A stretch of DNA of 64,000 nucleotides from Drosophila persimilis (Eukaryota; Arthropoda; Insecta; Diptera; Drosophilidae). The stretch lies in assembly GCF_003286085.1 (NCBI RefSeq), contig NW_020825355.1, forward strand, positions 124,001-188,000, given 5' to 3'. This document shows positions 13,401 to 24,500 of the stretch, piece after piece. Both the position numbers and the translations under genes were made by a program. Within the stretch, counting starts at the first letter, position 1. Every line of letters begins with the position of its first letter. The notes under the pieces were generated by a model that was given only the letters and a program-made list of their open reading frames with translations, did not search any database and had not been told where the DNA came from.

Positions 13401-14072
13401 GGGTATAAAGACGGGCTTGGCAATCAGGATGTAGGGCAGACAGTGCAGACATCCGGCCAGAGTCAGGCACGCGAGCACTATCTTCGCCCGCCGGACAGTG
13501 CACATGGTCTGGCGCTTCAATGGATAGATGACCGCTATGAAGCGCTCCACGGTGAAGGCCACCACAAACCACACCGAACAGAAGCTGGCCAGGTAGCTGA
13601 AGAACGTGAAGAACTGGCAGAAGTAGTTCTTGTTGTAGATGTCCACATTGAGGAAGTTCAGCCACTGGGCAAAGAGCCCGCCCAGAAAGCAGGTGTCGCT
13701 CACGGCCAGCGCCGCCAGGTAGAAGCTCGACGATAGCTTCCGTAGCTTCGTCTTGAAGAAGACAAACACGGAGAGGATGTTGCCGATGCTGCCCGTGCAG
13801 CAGAGTATCGGAATGTAGTACTGGTGCACAAAGTCCCCGATGAAGAAGGCGATGCGCAGCATCTCCTCATCATCGCCGGACATGTAATCCGTGGAGTCGG
13901 GCGTTGTGCCGACGGCCAAGCTTGCGTTCCCGCCGTTTTCCGCCGTTGCGTTGCCATCGCTGAAGGCTGTTGTGGCTTCTGAGGTTGATATGTTGCTGCC
14001 ACTGCCACTGCCGCCGCCTCCGCCACCGCCGCTGCTGCTGCTGGCTATGGCCTCCATATAATCCATGTCCAT
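1481..14072 (-). CDS. CNMaR: Peptide G-protein-coupled receptor, probably CNMamide receptor (3' end incomplete)
   Basis: Rhodopsin-family receptor in seven mapped coding exons, all with consistent phases: 13359-14072, 7982-8124, 7612-7862, 7024-7148, 4792-4910, 4650-4713 and 1481-1612 (516 codons). The start is the ATG at 14072 in the context CACCATGG. The N-terminus (1-80) is Ser/Gly-rich with NIS, NAT and NAS glycosylation sequons. TM1 is near 83-106 (GN, N98). TM2 carries D126. C152 and C231 are the expected disulfide pair. ERF at 176-178 replaces DRY. TM5 lies in exon 2. A third intracellular loop rich in Gln/His/Glu fills exon 3. TM6 (VSTVFVCLNLPSC) is in exon 4 and TM7 (NFGINFVLYC, an NPxxY variant) in exon 5. 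The cytoplasmic tail follows, and its last exon is not found. The CNMaR name rests on overall sequence feel and on my memory that this receptor maps next to furry, so another neuropeptide receptor is possible. The gene is antisense to furry and probably nested in a furry intron. Confidence 0.72.
1613..4649 (-). other. Receptor intron 6 (about 3.0 kb)
   Basis: Non-coding sequence between the receptor exons at 4650-4713 and 1481-1612. It contains CA/GA-rich tracts near 1640-1670, a (GCCACT)n tract near 2288-2310, and a (TAGA)n microsatellite at about 4305-4331. I see no gene on either strand. Confidence 0.6.
4305..4331. repeat. (TAGA)n microsatellite
   Basis: About 27 bp of perfect tetranucleotide repeat inside a receptor intron. 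A likely polymorphic locus with no evident function. Confidence 0.9.
4911..7023 (-). other. Receptor intron 5 (about 2.1 kb)
   Basis: Non-coding sequence between the receptor TM6 and TM7 exons. It includes a 16-C homopolymer at 5067-5082, CCATC-rich sequence near 5250-5275, and GGCGGGAA repeats near 6405-6432. No gene is seen. Confidence 0.6.
8125..13358 (-). other. Receptor intron 1 (about 5.2 kb)
   Basis: Large non-coding intron between the exon ending TM4 and the TM5 exon. It holds a (CT)n tract near 8568-8581, a (CCAT)n tract at 9507-9540, and a purine-rich GGGACGGGGAAA-type tract near 11905-11945. I find no exon with acceptable splice sites and no RNA gene. Confidence 0.6.
9507..9540. 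repeat. (CCAT)n microsatellite, imperfect
   Basis: Imperfect tetranucleotide repeat inside receptor intron 1, with single interruptions (CCGT, CATT). Confidence 0.85.
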
Positions 14073-14110
14073 GGTGCTAGATAATGCTGCCAATGTTTTG
14101 ATCTGTATCT

Positions 14111-14119
14111 TTAAACCAT
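14111..14119 (-). promoter_or_regulatory. Two-codon upstream ORF in receptor 5' leader
   Basis: On the minus strand an ATG followed by one codon and TAA lies 39 bp upstream of the receptor start at 14072 and in a different frame. If transcription begins further upstream, this minimal uORF could reduce or modulate initiation at the main ATG, which itself has a strong context. The transcription start is not known, so the role is inference. Confidence 0.35.
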
Positions 14120-15558
14120 TTCGCACTGTGTTTTCGGTCTTTGAGAGAGTTCTCTTCGGTCTCTTGTGGATTTTGTTGTTGTTGTTTATTCAGAGATACA
14201 ACTAATTAATTGCATTTCTCACTTACACTTTTCGCTCAAACTTAAACAAAAACATTTGTCTCTTCCTCTCTCTCTCTCTCTCTGGCAGGCGATAATTGGC
14301 TTTTTTTGGCAAACTAATTTGTGGTCTTGCCATTCCACTCCGCCACCTTTTCGCCTTTTCTTGTCAAGCCAAACAATTAAGAGTTCCGACCACACACGCC
14401 ACCAAGTGCTTTAATTGAGTGTTTCCTGCACTTGAGATTCGTATTCTAGAGATTCCATTCTTTGGCATAGAGTACACTGCTGTAGCTTGCTTCCACCCAA
14501 AAAAAAAAAAGTTATTCGAACTTTCGATTGCCGTGCACTTAGTTTTTCCCCCCCAAGCTCATTATCAGCGGGAAATCTTTCGCGCGAATTCCGTAATGAA
14601 GTAAACAAAAGCACAACAAAGTATATTTTCAGGTGGACTTCAAAACTTTTGCCACATATTCAAAGTTTTTCCCGGAAAACTTCCGCTCGTCTGCTGATCT
14701 GTTGGCCCGCCGCTGGCTCTTTGCCGGTCTAGTTTTATTTTTATTTTTAATTTGAATTTTAATTTTTTCGAATGCCAAAACTTTTTGATTAAAGTTTTTA
14801 CTTGTGGCTGGATAAAGTAGGGATTCGTGGAATTAAATGTGAGGGGGATATTTTATTGGATAAGAGGATGGACTATGGACTTCTTCGACTGGAGTTTTGA
14901 GCTCTGGTTCCGGCTCTGTCTCTGGCTCTGACTCTGAGTCTTTGACTGGATCTGGTTTCCCTTCTGGCCAATTCGACCAGCCAGCAGGACAATGAGTGCG
15001 CAACTAAGCCGAGACAATGGCAACGGCGGCCTTATAAACGACTCCTGACGTCTGACAGGGGCCGCCCCGTTGGAAGGCGCCAAACGAAAGCTCTTTTCCT
15101 GGTGCCGCCGCTGCTGCTGTGCTGCTGCTGTCGGCGCCGACGCAGTGGCTGGCTTTCATTCATAAATTCAACAGGTTACAAGGTCAGGGCTGGCAGGAAT
15201 GCCAACAAGTGTCCGGGCACCTCGCTGGGGGATTAGCCCAGCAGCATTGTTAGCAGGCGAACGCCATTTTGGCGGCAAGACAAGGAGCATCTTGTGGGGC
15301 CCCTTGCCGGGCGGGAAACCAGACAATAGCAAGCCGCCATTCATGTTGCCGGCTTTGGCTTGTGGGGAAAGCTTTTGCGGCAGCACTGGAATGCTGCCAA
15401 GACCATGTGCTGCCAAGTGGGGGAAAAAGCTGGGAGCTGGCCACAGTCGCCTGTGGACGTTGGTCGTGTCCAGAGCTTCGCCATGGGCTTGGGTTGGGCT
15501 TTTTCCCATCGTATTTGTTTCCCTCATCTAACTTTTCTCTTCTCCTGTTTGATTGCAG
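14120..15558. other. Receptor upstream region and furry intron
   Basis: No coding exon is supported here. The region should hold the receptor promoter and 5' leader (minus strand) and is also intronic to furry (plus strand). It has a (CT)n tract at about 14264-14283, an A run at 14500-14510 and CTG-rich sequence near 15105-15130. The furry acceptor TTGCAG ends at 15558. Confidence 0.5.
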
Positions 15559-18500
15559 AAGACGACAAGGTGGGAACTCTGGATGTGCTCCTGAGCAGCG
15601 CCTACTGCCGGTCGCAGCGATTCCTCTCCAAGCAGCTGGCCCAGCTCCGGCCAGAGCTCACCATGTCCATCTTATCGGGTGAGTGCATGTGGCTGCCTAC
15701 GCCCCCTCCTGTTCCTCCAGCAAAGACTTGAATCGTTGTTTTGTATTTGTTTCTGGGTTGGCGCTTGCAGAAATAACCCATCGGTTTCAGAGTGCCCGCG
15801 AGGATGTGCGCGCCCTGCTGCTGCAGTGCCTGCTGCCCTGGTTGCAGAACATGGAGCTGGTGGCCACGAGTGTGCCACCAGCCACGCCGCTCTCCTACAT
15901 TATGGTAAGCGAGTGGAAGCACGAAATTGCTTCCTTCCGAAAGGCTCTCCGACTCGATTCTAACGTTCGTTTCCTGCTCTCTTCCGGCAGTACTTTCCGG
16001 ATTCGGGCACACGAGGCCGCCGCGAGGGCACTGGCTCCACAGAGGCAACGGAAATGATTCTGAATAATCTCTTTTACATCACCGCCAAGGTAGGACGGAC
16101 TCTTTTCGTTGTCGCTTTCAATCTTTAATCGCTTTTAATCTTCCGCGTTGGGATTGCAGTTCTCCGATGCCCATCCGCGCGACATTGAGGAGCTATGGGG
16201 CACCTTGTGTCAGTTCTGGCCCAACAACCTGAAGGTCATCCTGCGCTATCTGGTCATCATGAGCGGCATGGCCCCCACCGAGCTGCTGCCCTATGTAAGA
16301 TATTCTGTAAGATTGGTTTTGAAAAAGAGAAGACGCTTATCTTCGTCTTCTGTTACCAGGCCAAGCGAGTGGCTCTCTATCTCGCTCGGAGTTGTCCGGA
16401 TCGACTGCTGGACGAGCTCATGGCCGAGCTGCAGACTGTGGAGACTCTGAACTGTCTGATTGAGCGTACGGAGACGCCTCCCTTCTATCGACTGACCAGC
16501 ATGCGGAAGGCCTCCAGTCACAGTGCCGATGGTAGCTCTAGAAATCAGCTCTCTCTCTCTCTCTATCTCAATATTAACATTTATTCCATTTACGATTGGC
16601 AGGCCAAGCTGTGGGCGGTATCAATGACTCCCGGATTCAAGATTTGGCAGTCGAAAAGGGCACCATACACACCAAACGCCACAGCGGCGAGGATCCCATT
16701 AAAATTGGGCAAGTTTCTGAGAGATATTATCTCCTTTAAGGCTCTCCAACTAATGTTCATCCCACCCGCAGAACCTGCAAGTCGGACAGCGGCATTCGAG
16801 CCTATACCCAAGCTGCAGCTGCCGCAGCCGCCGCTGCAGTCACGCCCGGTTCTGGTGGAAGTCGCCCGCCGCGCGGTGCAGACAAGATACGGGCCGCCTC
16901 TGGTCCGTCTATACTGCCCCGACCGGAGGACATACTGATCAACGACCCGGAACTGCGACAGGAGGAGAATGTGGAGCTGCGCGGTACCTCGGATGCGCCA
17001 ACAAATGCCCATCCACACCCGCTGCCCATGCCCGAATATGGGGGATACTTTGCACCACTCACCGAATTCTTGCCGGATGTCAGTCTACCCATCAGCGGAT
17101 TCCATCGGTGAGTCTCTAATCACAGTAGCGGTAGCAGACAGGTCTTCTGTTTTCTTGTTACCAAGGTAGAACGAATAGGGAATATTTTGCAGGCGCGTGG
17201 CCCCTCGAAGTATGGGGGCTACTCGATAAGTCATTAATTGGAATTGTCTACCGAGAAATATGTGTAATATTCTGCCCCATCCATTTCAATGGCTAAGAAC
17301 TGATTGGTGCTTACATACGCCTTAAGAAACAACGCATCAATGATTCAGTTTATCAATCAAAGAAAAAAGTGGTCTATGTAACGAACTGGCAGGCCTTTCG
17401 AAATACTCATTATTTTAGTATAGCCACACAGAGACGTGGTAAATTATTACAAGAACAGATGATCAAAGTTAGTAATAGGCCACTCCTGAGTTATCGCGAA
17501 TCCATTCCAGGTGATCGGTGACACGGGTGTAGCCGGAAGGTCCATTCTTGCAGGAGGTGGAGGCAAAGGTTATCACGCCCACCAGCATTGGGCTGTCCTG
17601 CGTGACCAGAGGGCCACCAGAGTCGCCACCGCAGACGGACCGTCCGTCCGACTGTCTTGTGCACATGTCACTGCTGGCCACAGAGCCATAGGATTGGGCA
17701 CACTCATTGTTGCTGATGATCTGCACGTCGATGCACTGGAGCCACTCCGCTAGATTGCCATTGTCCATGCCTCCCCAGCCGCAGGCGACGCACCACCAGC
17801 CCTCGAAGCGATCTCCCTGTTGGTCGAACTTCGGGAGAGGAATGTTGCTGACCACATTGGTGAACTCCACATAGGGAGTGCGGATGAGGCCGATGTCGTG
17901 GCCAGCCGAGTTGCCAAAGCCCGGATGAAGGATAAAGTTCTCCCTCCTAACGTTGTGCTTGTACAGACCGTTCCAGGCCCAGTTTGAGCCGTAGTTGATG
18001 TCCACGGAGTCCGTGGTGAGGCAGTGGGCCGCCGTCAGAACCCAAGTGTTGGATATTATGGTGCCAGCCCCGACGGCTGCGCTGTTGCTGCCGTCGGTGA
18101 GCAAGAAGAGGCCAACGATGTAGGGAGCCTTGCCTTCGTAGGCTGGATAGCCATTGACAATTCGATCAGATCGTTCGGTACGATTGAAAGTGGGACTTCC
18201 ACTAGCAAAAGCCAAGGCGGAGGCCAATAGTAGAATTGCGCACGATAGCCTCATGGTTATGCTGGAACTTAGATCTCCAGGGGGTTGGGTGCGATCTTAT
18301 ATACCATTTGATAGCTGCTACCAGAGGCAATAAGTATTTTGCCTCTTATCTGTGCAGATAACGTTATTTGTTTACTTATTTTATTTTATTTAATAATGTA
18401 GGGTTTTTACTGGGACCAGTGTGGCCTCTTTTGAAGTACACGAAGCAAAGTTTTATTAGTTAGTCACTAGTACTTAGAATTGATTGATTATTATATGCCG

Positions 18501-21500
18501 ATAAGCACTATAAGCACCATAGAGACTCTTCACTATACATTTAAATGCTCGAGAATTGGTTTACTTTCGCTTTTTCCGGTGTGGTCGTCCAAAATCGTTA
18601 TCACCATGGACATCTATGGAAAGATTTTTGGCGATCGGTGAATGAAAGTGAATGAAGAAATGAAATATATTTGCTGATTGTGTGTGTCTTGAGCATAAGT
18701 CGATATACAATATGTAAGCACTTGAACAAACTATTTTGATATGTTCAACCGCTGTCCGAACGAATTTGTGTGCCATGTTGTAAGCGTGTACGAATCATGG
18801 ATCCATCATAGTGCACCAGAGCCCAATGAACCGTCAAAGTTACGTACTGTTTTTGAATGCTCGCGGTGTCAATTACACCGAAAAAAATATTTATTTATAT
18901 ATTGAAAGAAAAGAAAAAAAAAGAAAGGAAAGCATGTTTCGTCGAGCAGCTATGACCAAAGTTAGTAATAGGCCACTCCGGATTTTTCGCGTATCCAGTC
19001 CAAGTGATCGGTGACACGGGTGTAGCCGGAAGGTCCACTCTTACAGTTGCCGGAGGCGAAGGTTATAACGCCCACCTGGGTGGGATTGTCGTGTGTGACC
19101 AGAGGGCCGCCAGAGTCACCACCGCAGGCACTCTTGCCATCCGACAGCCTGGTGCACATGTCGGTGCTGGCCACAGAGCCGTAGCTCCTGGCACACTCGT
19201 CGTTGCTGATGATCTGCACGTCCATGCACTGCAGCCAGTCAGCGAGATTGCCATTGGCCATGCCACCCCAGCCGCAAAGGACGGTCCACCAGTTCACGAA
19301 GCGTTCTCCCTTTTGTCCAAACTTCGGAAGGGGGATCCGGTTGACAACGTTGGTGTACTCCACATACGGAGTGCGGATGAGGCCGATGTCGTGGCCAGCC
19401 GAGTTGCCAAAGCCTGGATGACGGATGAAGTTCTCCTTCCTGACGTGGTGCTTGTACAGGCCGTTCCAGCCCCGATTCGATCCGTAGTGGATGTCCACCG
19501 AGTCCGTGGTGAGGCAGTGGGCCGCGGTCAGGACCCAGTTATGGGATATCACGCTGCCTGCCCCGACGGCTGCGCTGTTGCTGCCGTCCGTGAACAGGAA
19601 GAGGCCAACAATGTACGGAGCCTTGCCTTCGTAGGCTGGATAGCCATTGACGATCACGTTATCCGGGCTTAGATCCTCAGTACGATTGCCTTTAGCGAAT
19701 GCCAAGGCAGAAGCCAAAAACAAAATTGCCAACGATAGTTTCATGATTGCACAGGAACTTGGATATCCACTGGGCTGGCTCCCAACTTATATACGATTTG
19801 GGTAAGGGTTCTCTTAACATGGTGTATTCTGTCTGGGAAGTACTTCGGCTGGGGGGTAATTAGCGATAGAAGCTGACACCGCAAGATATCAGTATCTTTG
19901 ACCCCTAATGGCTCCTAATGGCATTCTGTAAACGTAATTAATGGAAGAAACTCTTTAGAAACTCAGAGTCCCATATAATCACCATCTTCCTCTCATTTGC
20001 AGATGCAACGTGGCCGTGATGCTGCTCACAGACATTGTGGTAGATGGGATTCCGGGCATCGATTGGACGCTGCACCTGCCACTGATGCTGCACATTTTGT
20101 TCCTGGGCCTGGACCACACGCGCATCATAGTGCGGGAGCACTGCAAGCAGCTGTGCGTTAACCTGCTGATCGTGCTGGCCGAGCACAACGATCACCTGAC
20201 CGTGGCCCGCATCCTGCTGAACAGCGAGACGAGCAAGCTGGACCTGGGCCTGACCGTGCCCGCCCTGCCCGTGATCGACAACAATTTCACTGAGCTGCAC
20301 CAGCAGTTCGACAGCTATCTGCTGCACGTGAGCCCCCAGGCAGCGGCATATGCCCTGCAGCACAATCTGTCAAGCTCCACCATCATTGCGGCGCACTCCA
20401 GCTCCAATCAGCAGAATCTGCCACAAACACCGCATAACGTACAGCAGGCATCTGGCTGCCAGACAAGCGCCAATGCCACGCCCTCGGGTCTGGCAGCCAC
20501 GCCTGCCGCCCTGCAAATCAACCCGAACAATTCGGAGAACTCGGAGGTGCCGCTCATCCACGCGGACGAGCATGCACCGCCCCAGCCCGGCCCGAGCATG
20601 CCCATAGCCCACGTTATCAAGAGCCTGCTGAAGTTCCTTGCGCAGGACACGTGCCAGCCGCTGTGGAACTACGAGGACATCACCGCCAAGGTGTGGGCCG
20701 TGAAGTCAGCGGAGCAGCTGAGCTGCTTCCTCAAGCACATGGTGAAGGTGTTCGCGGACAGCTATCCACAGGCTCGCATCCCCGAACGCTGGGCACAGAC
20801 CGCCCTGCAGCTGGGACTCTCGTGCTCCTCGCGCCACTATGCCGGTCGTTGCCTGCAGATATTCCGGGCCCTGAATGTGCCGATCAACTCGCGCATGCTG
20901 TCGGAAATACTCTCCAGGCTGGTGGAGACGGTGGCCGAGCAGGGCGAGGACATGCAGGGTTATGTAACGGAGCTTTTGCTCACTCTGGAAGCGGCCGTGG
21001 ATAGCCTCGACTCGGACTTCCGGCCGTTGGATGTGATGAAGGACATCTTCAAGAGCACACCCAATCTGAACAACAAGGACGGCGGTCCTAATTCCATCCT
21101 GCCCGGCAAGAAATCGCCCTCGGGCATGACGCCTCAGTCGTCCAACTACTCGATCCCCAGCCATGGACGCAGCACCAGCTACTCGGTCTCCTACTGCGGT
21201 CGCAAGGCCAACAACTCGCCTTGCGACAAGCAGGTGGAGCTCAGGAACCGCGCCTCCGGCATCGACCTCGAGCGCAGCGTTGTCTGCAAGTTCGGAGTCG
21301 GCGGAGTGGGAATGGGAATGGGCGCAGGCTCGGCCCTGTCGCGATCCCGTAGCGCCCAGAGCCTGAAGATGCTGGGCGACACGGCCACGCAAGACGACAA
21401 AATGACGATATTGGCGCAGCTCTTTTGGCTATCGGTGTCGTTGCTGGAGTCGGACTACGAGCACGAGTTCATGCTGGCTCTGCGCCTGCTGACCAGAGTG

Positions 21501-24500
21501 CTCCACCGCCTGCCGCTGGACCGTCCAGATGCGAGGGACAAGGTGGAGAAGCTGCAGCAGCAGCTCAAGTGGACGGCCTATCCGGGTGTGCATGCGCTGC
21601 TCCTGAAGGTGCGTCTTCTCAAAAGTAGAAAGGTGTAACTAGAAAAGTACTAATCGAATTATATTTGTATTCTAGGGCTGCACTCACAGTGCCACCTACG
21701 AGCCGACGATCACGTTGCTCTCCCAGTTCGCACCACTGCTTACCCTGCCCGTGTGCGATCCGACCCAGAGTTGCGCCTTCCCCATGAACGTCATTGCGCT
21801 ACTGCCGTACATGCTGTTGCACTACGAGGACGCCAACGAGATCTGCATACGCAGTGCCGAGAACATTGCACAGGTTTCGACGGAGTTGGGGGCCAAGCTC
21901 GAGAACCTGGGCACCGTGATGTTGCTGTACAGCCGCAAGACCTTCTGCAAGGAGTCCTTCCAGTGGACAAAGTGCGTGGTGAAGTATCTGCATGACACGT
22001 ACGCCCACATGGGCCTCCACATGGTGGCCTTCCTCATCGAGGTGCTGGAGAAGGGGCCGCAGCAGGTGCAGGTGCCCGTTTTGAATGTCATCCATTGCAT
22101 GCTGCACTACGTCGACCTGTCGGCCCCCCAGGCCCAGACCATCAATGCGGATCTCTTGCGAGCCATCGGAAAGTACTTGGATGTAAGTCGGTCATGGAAA
22201 AGTGTTCTCCCAAGAGCTTAATATTCATATTATTGCTGTATGTTTTTTCCCAGACGGTCAACTGGAAGGACTCGCTGAAGATCCTCAAGCTGATCGTGAC
22301 GCGCAGCTCCTCGCTGCAAGTGGTGCCGCCCAGCGACGGCAGCAGCGCCGGCTTATCGTTCTCCTTCTATGGCGCATATCCGGACTCGGATATGTTCTGT
22401 AAAAAGGAACTGGCCGGTCGCACCATGGAGTTCACCTTCGACGTCTCGCAAACGCCACTCATCGGCCGCCGCATCCTGCTCAAGAGCGAGGAGTCCGTCC
22501 CGGTCGGGGCTGCCTCCACCACGGGCAGCTCTTCGCTGAACTCCACCCTGACCAATGCCACAACAGTGACAGTGGCGCCCAGTGCACAGCAGCAGGCCAA
22601 TGCACAGCTGCAGCAGCAACGCGCCCAATCGAATGTGGCGGCCATTGCCGCGGCGGCTGCTGCCCAGCACCAGCAGCAGCATGCGATCGGAGCCGGGAGC
22701 AGCCTGGTGGGCACCCCGAACTCGCCCCGGCGCAGTGCAAGCCTGTCGCCGGCGGATACCGTGCCCCTGAGTGGTTGGAAGCGGCCCTGGATGTCGCAGT
22801 GTCGCGTGCGTGAGTGTCTGGTCAACCTGCTGACCACCTGTGGCCAGCGTGTCGGCCTGCCCAAGTCGCCATCGGTAAGTGTGTGCTTCGAAGGGAGCTG
22901 GAGCTGCTTCAGCATTCGGCTGCTGCTTGTACATAGCCAGGTGCATGCCTTAGGCTCCCCTAGAGCTATCCTAATCCCTCTCTACTGTACTCTACTCTCT
23001 GATGTGGCCTTCATGCATATGCGATTATTTATTTCTAACTCTTTTTCTTTCATGTAAAACAAAACAAAAATCAAAAATCAAAATCCAAACCAAAAACCAA
23101 AAACCAAAACCAATTAACACGCCATTATCATCATTAACCAATCAAACCAAATCGATACCAAATCGAAACATACTCGTACTCAATCCTAGGACGATTTCAT
23201 AAACTCAATTTGCTCAAAGGTAAAGGACACGTTTCTCTGTGCCGCGACTCGTTTTTTTGCTTTTCTGTGTATGATATATGTACGATAAGATCGCATGTAG
23301 TAGCTTTTTCCCAATCAATGATTCGATTATTTCGTACTGCCTGCCGAACCGCCATTCGCCATTCGCTTGATCGTTATACCATTGCCATTTTCATTTCCAT
23401 GTTGTGCATGTGTTTTGTTTCAAACTGTACCTTTCGTTTACTCTGTTTGTTTATCTGGGAACACATTTAGTCGTTAAGCACGTCACTACTAACCGGATCG
23501 ATTGCCACCAGACAAAGCGTAAGCTTTATCTCTATTTAACTCTACTACTCTACTATAATCCCTGAATGTTTAACCCTCCCGTATTGCTCAGAGTCGTACT
23601 AATCTCCGCCACTCTAACCACTGTCCCACAGGTCATCTTCAGCCAGTCATCGGATCTGATGGAACGGCAGTCGTCTGCCGCCTCTTCCACCGAGGAGACC
23701 TCGGGTCCCCAGGGCGATCTGAGCAGCGGCTCGCGTCGCGACGATGGCCAGCCCGACTTTACCGTCTTCAAGGACTTTGACTTCCTCGAGTACGAGGACA
23801 GCATTGCCGGCGAGTCCACGGACAACTTCAACTGGGGCGTGCGTCGCCATCAGTTGTTCGAGGGCGATGAGGACCGTCTGAACTGCGGCAGTGGCATCGG
23901 CGGCTCCATCAAGGGAGGCCATTCCTCAGCCCTGGAAGACAGCTTCAGTGACAAGACACCGATACTGAGCAAGCGTAAACGACAGACTGCGGACGATTCC
24001 TCCGATGAAGAAGCCGAATCCGAGTCCCCCCTGGATGAGGATCATCGCCAGTCGTTCCTAAAGTCCGGCTACAGTGCTGTGCCGCCCACATCCCTCAGTC
24101 TGCGTGAGAGGAGGCGTCGCAACTCGGTCTCGCGGAGTGACACCAGTGGCTCCAGCGCCGGGGACCTTGGCGACATTACGCCATGCAACGCCTCGCCGCA
24201 TTTACCGGGGATCATAAGATTCGGTGCCGCCATTCGGGATGAGGCGGAGGAAAACTGGCGGCGACAGTTGCAGGCCATGCTGGTAAACCAGCCCTCGGCT
24301 CATACCTCGGAGCTTCTGCAGCAGCTCTACAGGCTGGTCAAGGAGATAACCTTCAAGACGATTAGCATTTCAAAGGAGGCAAAGAAGTTCTTTACGGGCA
24401 TTGGCTCCCAGCTGGGCAATCGTATCTCTCTATTTACCGACCTGCTGAGCTCTCGGGCTGATCCTCCCCAGGTGTGGTGCAGCGAGCAGCAAGCGACTAC

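Noticed and set aside
15199..15531. 110-codon open frame just upstream of the first visible furry exon
   Set aside because: No similarity to the Furry protein, no splice donor in phase, and atypical residue composition.
16195..16938. 247-codon open frame on the plus strand
   Set aside because: Reads through furry introns in the wrong frame; the correctly spliced furry exons explain this stretch.
19004..19672. 222-codon open frame on the plus strand
   Set aside because: Exactly antisense to serine protease B, with no domain of its own.
20706..21392. 228-codon minus-strand open frame
   Set aside because: Antisense of the large GC-rich furry exon; a composition shadow.
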